A DNA stretch of 64,000 bases from Vicingaceae bacterium (GTDB lineage: Bacteria; Bacteroidota; Bacteroidia; Flavobacteriales_E; Vicingaceae). The stretch is from positions 930,001 through 994,000 of the forward strand of contig JAGYIE010000001.1 of assembly GCA_018402765.1 (NCBI GenBank), in the 5' to 3' direction. Shown piece after piece: positions 18,158 to 27,998 of the stretch. How positions within the stretch are numbered: the first letter of the stretch is position 1; each line of letters opens with the position of its first letter. A program made the position numbers and the translations under genes. The notes under the pieces were generated by a model, which did not search any database, was not told where the DNA came from, and worked only from the letters and a program-made list of their open reading frames with translations.

Positions 18158-21100
18158 CTATCGAATTACAGAGACTGTACCCTTTTTGAGACGCTCTTCA
18201 CCTTCCGAATCTATAAATCGAATGGTGTAAACATAGGTTCCAATTGGCGCTATCTCACCGTTATTCAACTCTCCATTCCAACCTTGGTTGTAATCAGTCG
18301 TTTCAAATACCTTCCCTCCCCAACGGTTGAAAATGATCATTTCGTAACGCGTATAGTCAAAATAGATCCCTGCAGGTCGGAATACAGAATTAACTCCTGA
18401 ACCCGGACTAAATGCATTTGGAATGTACATTGTTGGTTCAACAAAGGTACAAGCTGCATTAGACATTCCTTCTCCTGGAGTCATATTAGAAAGGCTTGGA
18501 ACTCCTATTCCATTCTCTACTGCTACCACATAATAACAATACTGCCCCTCACGTAATGCCCCAGTTGATGATAAATAATCTGAAACATCATCAACATAAC
18601 GCAATGCGGCACTAGTTTGTGTAGTTGCGAATACAGTGTCGTAAGGATTAACGCCAAATTCATTGTCAACACCTCTATAGATAAGGTAGTAATCTACGCC
18701 TCCTGCCCACTCTTCATATCTATTCCAATTCAATGTATTTATTAATGAAACATTGTCAGTAATTACTTGTAGGAATATAGATTTACCTAAGTTAGACGTT
18801 ATGGATAAGTTTCCACAAGAATCTAATGCTCTAATTTGATAAAAATAAGAACGCTCATCTGTTTCTGCACCGTTATCGATGTAAGAAACCTTACTATCAA
18901 CAACTTCATTACGACTAATGGTTTTCACGCTTGTCATCGCTGAAGCAAATTCACCTTTCAGTACCTGATAACCTTTTGTAAGTGTGTTGGTATCTACATA
19001 GCATTGAATTTCTAACTGAAATGGAGACATTACAGTTACAGAATGCATATACTGATATTCAGGAGCAGGTGGGTAAACGATAGCTATCTCTACAAGATTT
19101 GATCTTGAGAAGAATGGCCCATTACCCCCATTTTCAATGGCTTTTACATAATAATACCAAGTACCTTCCACAACACCTTCATGTACAAAAGTGGTATCTG
19201 ATGAGAATCCAACAGAAATAAAATCGGTAAACACTTTCGTTTGTGACGCAAACACTTCGTACAACACATCATTAGCTGAATGGAAGTATTCGTATGGACT
19301 CCAGCTTAACGAATTTGCAGAATCACAAACAGCAAAAGCTACATCCACATCTATCGTAACTGCTGTATCAATAGGACCGTCTGAAGGACTATTACATGAA
19401 TCCTTGGCGATTAGCCCATACACTTCTCTATTATCATCTAAATTAATTCCAGGATCAGTATCAATATAAGAAAGCACACCTTGAACCGATTGTGAAATAA
19501 ATGTATTAGGAACAATAGGATCATATCTTCTTACTTCATATGAAGCAGCATCCGGCGATGGATTCTGAGACCAAACAATTTCTACCCCAAGATCATTAAT
19601 ATCTGTATAATCAACAGTTATATAATCAATCAATTGGCGTTCAGGACCAAATGGATCAACGTATTCTCCATCAGCGATATTACTTGTAGAATAACACCCT
19701 GACGTATCCAACACTTGAATATAAAAATCGGCTACATCCCCACAACTTCCGTTATCTGACAAAGTATTTACCCCTGCATTTACGGAAGACAATAAATTGA
19801 ATGAAGTCGACGTATCTTTAAACACTTCAAAAGGATTAGTGTAGGTAATGCCTGGGATATTTGTCCAATCTAATCTAACAGAAGGTCCAAACTGAGGCGT
19901 CTGCGTTACGGTAAGACGCATTGGTGTAATCGGCTGTCCCAAAGAGTCTTTTAAATTTCCACAATAAATTGAAGAGGTATTAACTCTATAGTTCAGACTT
20001 CCTGTTGGGTTATTGTCTACATAAATAGTACTATTAATATCCGTATCCGTATTTAAGGTTACCCAATTACCACCTGCATCTTGTCGTTGAATAATGTATG
20101 AAACGAAATTATTTCTTGGGTTAGCTGTTGGCAACCACTCTAATTCAATAACGCCCGTATTAAACCTCACACACCTAACTTCAGGCGGATAAACGGTATA
20201 CTTTTGGGGCAACTGAGCTGTAGTATCGAATACAATATTTGAGGTAGATGCAAATCCGCCTAGATTTGCAGTTACATAAAATTGATAAGTACTATTGGAT
20301 GCTACCGGATAATTGAAAAACCTAACATTACCTCCAACATTGCCAACTACTATTGGGGGAGCAGCATTCACACTTGCATAAATAGTATGACCATTCTCAT
20401 TGTAGCCTGAGAAATTACTCCACGTCATTTGGGCCTCATTGGTACAATTGGTAGAATTAGTAACTATAGTATTTTGCAAGAATAGAGGGCTCGCAACAAT
20501 ACTTGGAGTACCCTCTTGGCCTGTACAAAAGTCTAACGGAACAATAAGGTAATAGCGCTGAGCTAAATTGGCTCCGGCTCCGGGAATTAGTAGTGTATCA
20601 TAAGGAGCTACTGTGCTATCTACAAAGGCTCCCCTAACTCCTGCTGCATTTGACTCATAAATCTGATACGAGCGCGCAGTAGTACCACCGGTTCCCCATT
20701 GCAAAAATACATCTCCATTGGCTAAAACAGAAGCTTCTACTACAGGCGGCGCAGGGGGTAAATCAAGCGTTACCATTCGCCTAACGATAGTATCACTATG
20801 CGATTCACAATTCATTAACGTATCTCTAGTAACAATTTTAAAAGAAACCAAGTTATCACAAACAGGACTATTCGTTGCCCATGTTTTAGTATTTGGGTTG
20901 GTTACCGAATCTAGTAATGTCCAAGGACCTGAATCGTGAGGAGTATGTCTTTGATAAATTAAATATTTACCATCCCAAGAATTCAACATACTAGCTCCAC
21001 TTAAGCCAAATTGACCCGGAACATTCGCCCCCATTTCAAATAACGTTTTCCAATCTAATCTAACCCTTGTAAATGGAGTTAAAGGATTTCCTGGAGGTGC

Positions 21101-22984
21101 AGTACCCACATAAGTTGCAGCTACTCTATTTGAAGTAGCAACAATATCTGAAAAAGCTGACTCATTTAAACCACCGCAACCCCATTTCGTCTTCATTTTA
21201 AAAGCATACTCTTGGCCAGGGGCAAATGTTTGAGTAGTGAATGATCCTTCATAATCTTCAATAGCTGTTCTAATTGGTGCAGGAAGAAAAGAAAAAGCAG
21301 CAGTAGAACCTATTGCTCTTTGGCCTAAATAAAGCTCGTAAGAGTCAAATGAGTTGGTTGTATCAGGGAAAGCAGGCTCACTCCATGTTACGGTATACGA
21401 ACCGTTAGGATTAACACTTACACATCTAATAATTGGCGGTCCTAAAGGATCCGGCGATTTCAATGTAATTGTAATCGTGGCATAATTAATACCAGGCACT
21501 GGACAAAAGTCGTCATACGTTTTCATGATAAACTTAAACACCCCCTCGGATAGCTGCTGACAACTCGCCCCAACAATAGTTGATATATCTAAGTGATCAC
21601 AAGTAGTCTGCCACGTAAATTTAGTTCCAACAGTACTCAACCCTGTCAATTTTTTAACAGGTGCGCCTGAAGGAGCAGGTGTTAAGGTAGCACAAGGCTG
21701 AATTGGACAGTTTCCTCTTGGGTCATTAAAGTTTTTATCAAACTGAAAACCTGAAGGCTCAACAGTTACTAACGTTAATAACGTAGGAGAACAACGGCTC
21801 ACATTGGTATCAATAGCTAAGAAAGAAACTGAAATAGAATCTCCTGCATAGATGGTCGTATCTAAATTCAAGCTTCCCGCTGTACTATCAATTTGTATAA
21901 AAGGTGGTTGATTTTGCTCATCTACCTGTATTGGATTGCCTAAGTTATCGTTGTAGGTAAATATATTTCTAGGGCAGTCAAAGATGTTAAATGGCATATC
22001 TCTAAAGATAGTTGCCTTTTTAACTGTATTCCCATTGGGGTCGCATCCCCAAGCATCTACTTGGGCGGAAGTAATAAAAATTCGGCTAGCATTTGCAGGA
22101 ACATTTGCAGGAAGTACAGTAAACATATTAATAGCACCAGATTTAGGATCAATCGTTGCTGATCGATTCAATGGGTTCATGGCAGGAGTTGGTGTAGGAT
22201 TATTAATTGAATATCCTGTTGCCCACGTGTTAAATTGTGGAACATATTGCATAGTACTCGTACTTCTGTCCACAATATTCGCCCATTTAAAATCTAAGGA
22301 ATCCAGTTCTAAATCGGTAGCGTTATGATTAAACTGAAAATCGTACTTCTGACAAACAATAGAAGCAGGCTGCTCCTTAAACTCCGGAGAATTATCATAA
22401 CATGGATCCTGGGAAGGACGACCATCTCCATACATAATCGCCTTAAATAAGGCAGGAGTAAAAGGGCTCGTAATATTAATAACATCATTAGAACGACAGC
22501 AAGCAGCTGTCCATGAAAAAACCCAACCATTCAACCATTGATTTGGATTACCACTTGGTGGCTTACCTGCTAGTGTAATTGGCGCCGAGCGGTAAGAGTA
22601 CTTCTCCAGAGTCCCTTGGTTTTGATTGGTGCAAGATATCGGATTTGAAGAAGCAGCAGAACCGCAACCTAAACAAGTTGGAGCAACTGAAAGCCCGCCA
22701 TTAGGGCCTAAAGGTTGTCCTGGATCCGGCGGAACAAACTGCATAGGAATGCTTGATAGGGTGTTGTTATTAGGTCGAGGGGTATTCAATACATTGATTG
22801 AAGTGGGGCCCGTACCAATTCCTGCTGTACCGAGAGCGCAGTCGCGATAAAAATCTAAATAAAAAACATACTTACCGGTACCGGCAATACATCTCCAATA
22901 AATTTCCCCTCCAACGTAATGGGTTGAAAAAGCATTAAAAGTCAAACTTAAAAGCATGACAACTAGTAGACTAATTTTTCTCAT
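18158..22984 (-). CDS. Giant exported fibronectin-III-like protein with CHU_C (T9SS type B) sorting domain
   Basis: A 1608-residue secreted protein. The start at 22984 gives a signal peptide (MRKISLLVVMLLSLTFNAFS); an upstream extension in the same frame lacks support. The N-terminal roughly 600 residues begin THYVGGEIYWRC, a common beginning in Bacteroidota surface proteins, and match the neighbouring gene at 23090-25414 closely. The middle holds repeated fibronectin-type-III-like modules (PPAPPVVEASVL, YYYVKAIENG, YCYYVVAVENG). The last about 90 residues (YIPNAFSPGSGVN, MIIFNRWGGKVFE, GWNGELNNGEIAPIGTYVY) are the gliding-motility-associated CHU_C domain recognised by T9SS. It probably anchors at the cell surface. 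A strong terminator follows. Confidence 0.9.
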   Translation of the reverse strand: MRKISLLVVMLLSLTFNAFSTHYVGGEIYWRCIAGTGKYVFYLDFYRDCALGTAGIGTGPTSINVLNTPRPNNNTLSSIPMQFVPPDPGQPLGPNGGLSVAPTCLGCGSAASSNPISCTNQNQGTLEKYSYRSAPITLAGKPPSGNPNQWLNGWVFSWTAACCRSNDVINITSPFTPALFKAIMYGDGRPSQDPCYDNSPEFKEQPASIVCQKYDFQFNHNATDLELDSLDFKWANIVDRSTSTMQYVPQFNTWATGYSINNPTPTPAMNPLNRSATIDPKSGAINMFTVLPANVPANASRIFITSAQVDAWGCDPNGNTVKKATIFRDMPFNIFDCPRNIFTYNDNLGNPIQVDEQNQPPFIQIDSTAGSLNLDTTIYAGDSISVSFLAIDTNVSRCSPTLLTLVTVEPSGFQFDKNFNDPRGNCPIQPCATLTPAPSGAPVKKLTGLSTVGTKFTWQTTCDHLDISTIVGASCQQLSEGVFKFIMKTYDDFCPVPGINYATITITLKSPDPLGPPIIRCVSVNPNGSYTVTWSEPAFPDTTNSFDSYELYLGQRAIGSTAAFSFLPAPIRTAIEDYEGSFTTQTFAPGQEYAFKMKTKWGCGGLNESAFSDIVATSNRVAATYVGTAPPGNPLTPFTRVRLDWKTLFEMGANVPGQFGLSGASMLNSWDGKYLIYQRHTPHDSGPWTLLDSVTNPNTKTWATNSPVCDNLVSFKIVTRDTLMNCESHSDTIVRRMVTLDLPPAPPVVEASVLANGDVFLQWGTGGTTARSYQIYESNAAGVRGAFVDSTVAPYDTLLIPGAGANLAQRYYLIVPLDFCTGQEGTPSIVASPLFLQNTIVTNSTNCTNEAQMTWSNFSGYNENGHTIYASVNAAPPIVVGNVGGNVRFFNYPVASNSTYQFYVTANLGGFASTSNIVFDTTAQLPQKYTVYPPEVRCVRFNTGVIELEWLPTANPRNNFVSYIIQRQDAGGNWVTLNTDTDINSTIYVDNNPTGSLNYRVNTSSIYCGNLKDSLGQPITPMRLTVTQTPQFGPSVRLDWTNIPGITYTNPFEVFKDTSTSFNLLSSVNAGVNTLSDNGSCGDVADFYIQVLDTSGCYSTSNIADGEYVDPFGPERQLIDYITVDYTDINDLGVEIVWSQNPSPDAASYEVRRYDPIVPNTFISQSVQGVLSYIDTDPGINLDDNREVYGLIAKDSCNSPSDGPIDTAVTIDVDVAFAVCDSANSLSWSPYEYFHSANDVLYEVFASQTKVFTDFISVGFSSDTTFVHEGVVEGTWYYYVKAIENGGNGPFFSRSNLVEIAIVYPPAPEYQYMHSVTVMSPFQLEIQCYVDTNTLTKGYQVLKGEFASAMTSVKTISRNEVVDSKVSYIDNGAETDERSYFYQIRALDSCGNLSITSNLGKSIFLQVITDNVSLINTLNWNRYEEWAGGVDYYLIYRGVDNEFGVNPYDTVFATTQTSAALRYVDDVSDYLSSTGALREGQYCYYVVAVENGIGVPSLSNMTPGEGMSNAACTFVEPTMYIPNAFSPGSGVNSVFRPAGIYFDYTRYEMIIFNRWGGKVFETTDYNQGWNGELNNGEIAPIGTYVYTIRFIDSEGEERLKKGTVSVIR

Positions 22985-23089
22985 AATATAAAAATAGTTT
23001 GATCTTCCTGAATTTCGAATAAAAGACGTCAAGAATTGCTATGGTTGCCGCAATTTCGAAAAAAAATTACACATTACCGTAAAATAGTA

Positions 23090-25414
23090 TTACTGTTTTA
23101 CAACTTTCTTATAAAACATCCCTTTATCCGTCATCACCTTTAATAAATAAACATTGGGTGTCAATTGAGATAAATCCAATTGGGATTGACCTTTTCTACT
23201 GTAAACCAACTGACCATCTAATCTGTAAACTTCAACATAAGTTACCTTTACATCTTGCTTAAAGTCTATTGACAACAACCCAGAGGTTGGGTTTGGATAT
23301 ATTATAACTCCGTCAGATGTCATCTTATTAGCATTCAATCCTACATAAACAAATGGATATCCATTGCTAGTAAATTTACAAGAATCATAAAAATAATCCA
23401 CCGTATACAACCCTGAAGAGTTTGCAGCAATAGCATTCATATTGGTCATGGAAATAGCTACTCCATCCCTAAACCATTGGTAATGGTCTGCATCATTCAC
23501 ATCTAAGGTAAGCAAACTATCCAACCAGGTTATGGTTCCTTGAATAGCAGTTGAAGTAGAAGTGGCACTAATTTCAGCACTAAATACTGACTCATTAAGG
23601 CCGTTACATCCATATTTTGTTTTCATTCGAAAGGCATATTCTTGCCCAGACGCAAACACAGTAGTGGTAAGCGAACCATTGTAATTAGTTATATTTGATC
23701 GAATTGGTGCAGGTAAGTATGAAAACGGAGTTGAGCTACCGATAGCTCTTTGTCCTAAGTACAACTCATATGAATCAAATGAGTTACTCTTATCGATTAG
23801 TTTAGGACCACTCCAAGTGATTGTATACGTGCCATAAGAATTTTGGGTCAAACATCTTAATCTTGGAGGACCTAATGGCTCAGGTGCTTTTACAGTTATA
23901 TTAATGGAAGCATATTGAACTCCAGACACAGGACAAAAGTCGTCATACGTTTTCATGATAAACTTAAATACCCCTTCGGATAGCTGCTGGCAACTCGCCC
24001 CAACAATAGTTGAAATATCTAAGTGATCACAAGTGGTCTGCCAAGTAAATTTAGTTCCTACAGTACTCAACCCTGTCAATTTTTTAACAGGCACACCCGT
24101 AGGGGCCGGTGTTAATGTAGCACATGGCTGAATTGGACAGTTTCCTCTAGCATCGCTAAACGTAGAATCCAACTGAAAACCTGAAGGCTCTATGGTAACA
24201 GTAGACAATAAAGTAGGAGCACATCGACTCACATTGGTGTCGATGGCAATAAATGACAATGAGATAGAATCTCCCGCATATATTGTCGTATCTAAATTCA
24301 AGCTACCTGCTATACTATCAATTTGTATTGCAGGCGGAGTATTTACTTCATCTATTTGTATCGGGTTTCCATTATTATCATTGTAGGTAAATGTATTTCT
24401 AGGGCAGTCAAAAATGTTAAATGGCATATCTCTAAAAACAGTAGCCTTCTTAATTCTATTCCCATTTGCATCACACCCCCAGGCATCAACTTGGGTGGAA
24501 GTAATAAAAAATCGGCTAGCATTTGCAGGGACATTTGCAGGAAGCACTACAAACATATTGATAGCACCAGATTTAGGATCAATCGTTGCTGATCGATTCG
24601 ATGGGTTCATGGCGGGAGTTGGTGTAGGATTATTAATTGAATATCCTGATGCCCACGTGTTAAATTGTGGAACATATTGCATAGTACTCGTACTTCTGTC
24701 CACAATATTCGCCCATTTAAAATCTAAGGAATCTATCTCTTCATCAGTAACATTATTATCGAATGTAAAAGCATACTTCTGACAAACGATAGAGGTAGGC
24801 GCTTCATTAAATAGAGGCGAACTATCGTAACAAGGGTCTTGAGATGGTCGTCCATCACCATACATTATCGCCTTATATATGGCAGAACTTGCTGCATTTG
24901 CGATATTAATTACATCATTAGGACGACAGCAAGTAGCTGTCCATGAAAAAACCCAACCATTCAACCATTGATTTGGATTACCACTTGGTGGCTTACCTGC
25001 TAGTGTAATTGGCGCCGATCGATACGAGTACTTCTCCAGAGTCCCTTGATTTTGATTGGTGCAAGATATTGGATTTGAAGAAGCAGCAGAACCGCAACCT
25101 ACACAAGTTGGAGCAACTGAAAGCCCGCCATTAGGGCCTAAAGGCGCACCAGGCTGAGGCGGAACAAATTGCATGGGAATACTCGATAGGGTGTTATTGT
25201 TTGGTCGAGGTACATTTAATATACTAAGTGTAGTCGGACCTGTACCAATGCTTGCTGTATTCGGCCGACAATCTCGATAAAAATCTAAATAAAAAACATA
25301 CTGACCTGTACCTGCAATACATCTCCAATAGATTTCTCCTCCAACGTTATGGGATGAAAATGCGTTAAAAGTCATACTTAAAAGCATGAAAACTAGTAGA
25401 CTAATTTTTTTCAT
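23090..25414 (-). CDS. Exported paralogue of the upstream-type protein, with T9SS type A sorting domain
   Basis: A 774-residue secreted protein whose first about 600 residues parallel those of the 18158-22984 product (SHNVGGEIYWRC; shared blocks such as VKKLTGLSTVGTKFTWQTT). It then ends differently: an Ig-like/PKD-like segment (DADHYQWFRDGVAISM) and a roughly 75-residue type A sorting domain (VIIYPNPTSGLLSID, VEVYRLDGQLVYS, VYLLKVMTDKG). The signal peptide is MKKISLLVFMLLSMTFNAFS. The pair is tandem, same strand, 105 bases apart. The function of the shared domain is unknown; adhesion or matrix roles are guesses. Confidence 0.9.
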   Translation of the reverse strand: MKKISLLVFMLLSMTFNAFSSHNVGGEIYWRCIAGTGQYVFYLDFYRDCRPNTASIGTGPTTLSILNVPRPNNNTLSSIPMQFVPPQPGAPLGPNGGLSVAPTCVGCGSAASSNPISCTNQNQGTLEKYSYRSAPITLAGKPPSGNPNQWLNGWVFSWTATCCRPNDVINIANAASSAIYKAIMYGDGRPSQDPCYDSSPLFNEAPTSIVCQKYAFTFDNNVTDEEIDSLDFKWANIVDRSTSTMQYVPQFNTWASGYSINNPTPTPAMNPSNRSATIDPKSGAINMFVVLPANVPANASRFFITSTQVDAWGCDANGNRIKKATVFRDMPFNIFDCPRNTFTYNDNNGNPIQIDEVNTPPAIQIDSIAGSLNLDTTIYAGDSISLSFIAIDTNVSRCAPTLLSTVTIEPSGFQLDSTFSDARGNCPIQPCATLTPAPTGVPVKKLTGLSTVGTKFTWQTTCDHLDISTIVGASCQQLSEGVFKFIMKTYDDFCPVSGVQYASINITVKAPEPLGPPRLRCLTQNSYGTYTITWSGPKLIDKSNSFDSYELYLGQRAIGSSTPFSYLPAPIRSNITNYNGSLTTTVFASGQEYAFRMKTKYGCNGLNESVFSAEISATSTSTAIQGTITWLDSLLTLDVNDADHYQWFRDGVAISMTNMNAIAANSSGLYTVDYFYDSCKFTSNGYPFVYVGLNANKMTSDGVIIYPNPTSGLLSIDFKQDVKVTYVEVYRLDGQLVYSRKGQSQLDLSQLTPNVYLLKVMTDKGMFYKKVVKQ

Positions 25415-25481
25415 AATTTTAAGGTCTTAAAAACCAAAAATATAAAAAAACCAAACTATCCTGTTTAAAAAAAATAACTCA

Positions 25482-26753
25482 TTACCCTACCACCAATTCA
25501 CTTAAACTATCTATCACTAAATATGAATTTGATAAGTGAATTACATCCTCTTTGGTCATTGATTTTACAGTAGCAATATAATCATCAAAATACGTATAAT
25601 TGAGCCTATTATCTTTCACTAGCTGATACTTATCCATTTGAGCAAAAGGACCATCTACACTCTTCAAAAAACTGCCTAAAACGTAATTTTTAACAAGCTT
25701 AAGTTCTTGATCAGTTACCTCTTCAGTTTGCAAGCGATTGATTTCATAATAGATCTCTTTAAGTGCAGCCTCACAAACATCCACACCTACTTCTGTGGTT
25801 AAAAAGAAATATCCAGTATTTCGAAATGGAACTACAGCAGAACCAATTCCGTAGGTATAGCCTTTATCCTCACGAATATTGGCCATTAATCGAGAACCAA
25901 AATATCCACCTAAAATGGTAGAAACCATTTGCATTTTTACATAATCAGGATGGGAGCGATTAAATAAAGGCTTACCTATTCGGATGGCACATTGAACAGC
26001 ATTTTTCTTTTTTATTTTTAACTTTTTAGCCTCAGGTAAATTAGAAGGAAGAAACTCATTTTCTATTGCAGCCTTCAGTCTTAATTGACCAAAGCTGCTC
26101 ATTAATAAATTTAAAACACCTTGATTTACATCTCCAGCAACTTGAAGTCGAGTCTGCTCTGTTAAGAAATTGGTTGAATAGAAGGCTTGTATATCTGCTA
26201 ACTTCAACTCATCATAATCTTCCAATTCAGTTGTTGCTGCATATGGATGATCTTTTCCGTAAATAAGTGCCGGAAACCTTTTTTTAGCTACATAACTAAC
26301 CCGCTCAAGGTTAACTTTCATCTTTTGACGCTGATTATTAACGTAGGTCTTTAATTCTTGTTCAGAAAAAACGACATTAGTAACTACTTCCAAAAGTAAT
26401 TTTATCACTTCTTCCACATTTCTGCTTAGCGCATGAACAGTTAGGATAGTCTTTTCATAACTTACCTCTGCGCCAATATATGCTCCTAATGAATCAAATT
26501 TAGTAGCCAACTCATTTGCACTATATTTAGATGTACCCTTATCTAACATATAAGCCGTAGCATGCGCAACAGCAGGGGAAGGTGAATCTATAATTCCCGT
26601 ATCAAAGATGAGTTCTATTTTTAACACTTTTTCAGTACCCGCATTTATGTATCCCAATAGCAGCTTATTCTTTAACAACAGCTCCTCTGCAGGAATTACA
26701 TTTACGTTATTTATTTCCTGAAAAATTGGTGGTGTCTTTCGATCTAATATCAT
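25482..26753 (-). CDS. M16-family peptidase-like protein lacking the zinc motif
   Basis: A 423-residue protein of the pitrilysin (M16B) fold. Typical M16 elements are present: the ALSRNVEEVIKLLLEV segment, RQKMKVNLERVSYVAKKRF, and the C-terminal glycine-rich GGYFGSRLMANIREDKGYTYGIGS. The inverted zinc motif HxxEH is missing; the corresponding region reads AVAHATAYMLDKGTSKY. This is the usual inactive partner of two-subunit M16B proteases. Its gene follows 6 bases after the catalytic partner, so the two probably form a heterodimer. The absence of a signal peptide suggests cytoplasmic or periplasm-facing action by another route; substrate unknown. Confidence 0.88.
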   Translation of the reverse strand: MILDRKTPPIFQEINNVNVIPAEELLLKNKLLLGYINAGTEKVLKIELIFDTGIIDSPSPAVAHATAYMLDKGTSKYSANELATKFDSLGAYIGAEVSYEKTILTVHALSRNVEEVIKLLLEVVTNVVFSEQELKTYVNNQRQKMKVNLERVSYVAKKRFPALIYGKDHPYAATTELEDYDELKLADIQAFYSTNFLTEQTRLQVAGDVNQGVLNLLMSSFGQLRLKAAIENEFLPSNLPEAKKLKIKKKNAVQCAIRIGKPLFNRSHPDYVKMQMVSTILGGYFGSRLMANIREDKGYTYGIGSAVVPFRNTGYFFLTTEVGVDVCEAALKEIYYEINRLQTEEVTDQELKLVKNYVLGSFLKSVDGPFAQMDKYQLVKDNRLNYTYFDDYIATVKSMTKEDVIHLSNSYLVIDSLSELVVG

Positions 26754-26759
26754 GGAATT

Positions 26760-27998
26760 CTATTTCTTTGATTTGTAATATAGGGTAGAACAGTTGGTCG
26801 GTTTGAAAATACGCTTAGCATATGTTTGAAGTTGTTCCCCTGTTACTTGAGCATACAACTCCTTTTCCTGATTGATCAAATCTGCATCTTTAATCAATTC
26901 AGCAATCGCAAGACCCATTGCCTTATTAAGCACGGACGTATTTCCAAATGCTTGAGCAGACTCCATCTTATTTTTAACCTTTTGCAATTCTTCTTGAGTA
27001 ACTCCTTGCTCAATAATCAGCTCAATCTCATTTAGCAATGCTAACTCTATTTGCTCTAACGAAACTCCATCATTGGCAGTAGCCGTCAAAACGAATAAAC
27101 CTTCATCCATATCTCCTGTTATATAAGCATTTACATTAGAACACAATCCTTGTTCCTTTATAATTCTTTGATACAAACGAGAAGAATCTCCTCTAGAAAG
27201 AATGTCAGATATTAAGTCAACTACATAATAATTCTCATCAGTACGGCTGCAAATATGGTAGGCTTTATAAAGCGCATCGGAAGGAACATCTCGCTCAACG
27301 GTTAAACTTCTTTCTAGCAACTGTTCAGGCTCTTTGGGCAATGCTCGAACAAGCTTCTCTCCTGCTGGAATATCTCCAAACCACTTTTTTGCTAACGTTT
27401 CAATCTGCACCTTTGTAACATCACCTGCTACTGAAAGTATCGCGTTATTTGGCCTATAATGGCGATAAAAGAATGCCTTTACATCATCCATTGTTGCTTC
27501 TTCAATGTGCTTAACCTCCTTCCCAATAGTAGCCCATTTATACGGATGACGAGAATATGCTAAAGGCCTTAGCAACAGCCAAACATCCCCGTATGGTTGG
27601 TTCAGATATCGCTGCTTAAATTCTTCGATTACCACGCTTCTTTGAACTTCTAGACTTTTATCGGTGAAGGCTAACGATTTCATTCGATCAGATTCCAACC
27701 AAAAAGCCGTCTCGATGTTTTGCTTCGGTAAAGTGATGTAGTAATTGGTGATATCATTAGACGTAAAAGCATTATTTTCTCCTCCTACTTCTTGCAAAGG
27801 TCCATCAAAATTTGGGATATTCTCCGACCCCCCAAACATTAAGTGCTCAAATAAATGAGCAAATCCGGTTCGCTCTTCATTCTCATCACGTGCACCAACA
27901 TCGTATAGTAAGTTAAACGCAACAATTGGAGTGGTTTTATCAGTATGCACAAGTACTTTCAGTCCATTTTCAAGGCTGAATTTTTCATATTGAATCAT
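26760..27998 (-). CDS. M16-family zinc peptidase, catalytic subunit
   Basis: A 412-residue pitrilysin-type metallopeptidase. The inverted zinc motif H48-L-F-E51-H52 lies in GFAHLFEHLMFGG. The downstream acidic zinc ligand region is in VVIEEFKQRY, and R/Y substrate residues occur in the C-terminal half (SRGDSSRLYQRI). It overlaps the upstream reductase gene by one base and is 6 bases before the zinc-less partner. The probable role is degradation of peptides or processing of small proteins. No signal peptide is visible. Confidence 0.92.
   Translation of the reverse strand: MIQYEKFSLENGLKVLVHTDKTTPIVAFNLLYDVGARDENEERTGFAHLFEHLMFGGSENIPNFDGPLQEVGGENNAFTSNDITNYYITLPKQNIETAFWLESDRMKSLAFTDKSLEVQRSVVIEEFKQRYLNQPYGDVWLLLRPLAYSRHPYKWATIGKEVKHIEEATMDDVKAFFYRHYRPNNAILSVAGDVTKVQIETLAKKWFGDIPAGEKLVRALPKEPEQLLERSLTVERDVPSDALYKAYHICSRTDENYYVVDLISDILSRGDSSRLYQRIIKEQGLCSNVNAYITGDMDEGLFVLTATANDGVSLEQIELALLNEIELIIEQGVTQEELQKVKNKMESAQAFGNTSVLNKAMGLAIAELIKDADLINQEKELYAQVTGEQLQTYAKRIFKPTNCSTLYYKSKK

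Noticed and set aside
21984-24782. Matching antisense open frames in both T9SS paralogues (21984-22328 and 24414-24782)
   Set aside because: They mirror each other only because the sense sequence is duplicated; no start signals or independent codon pattern were seen.
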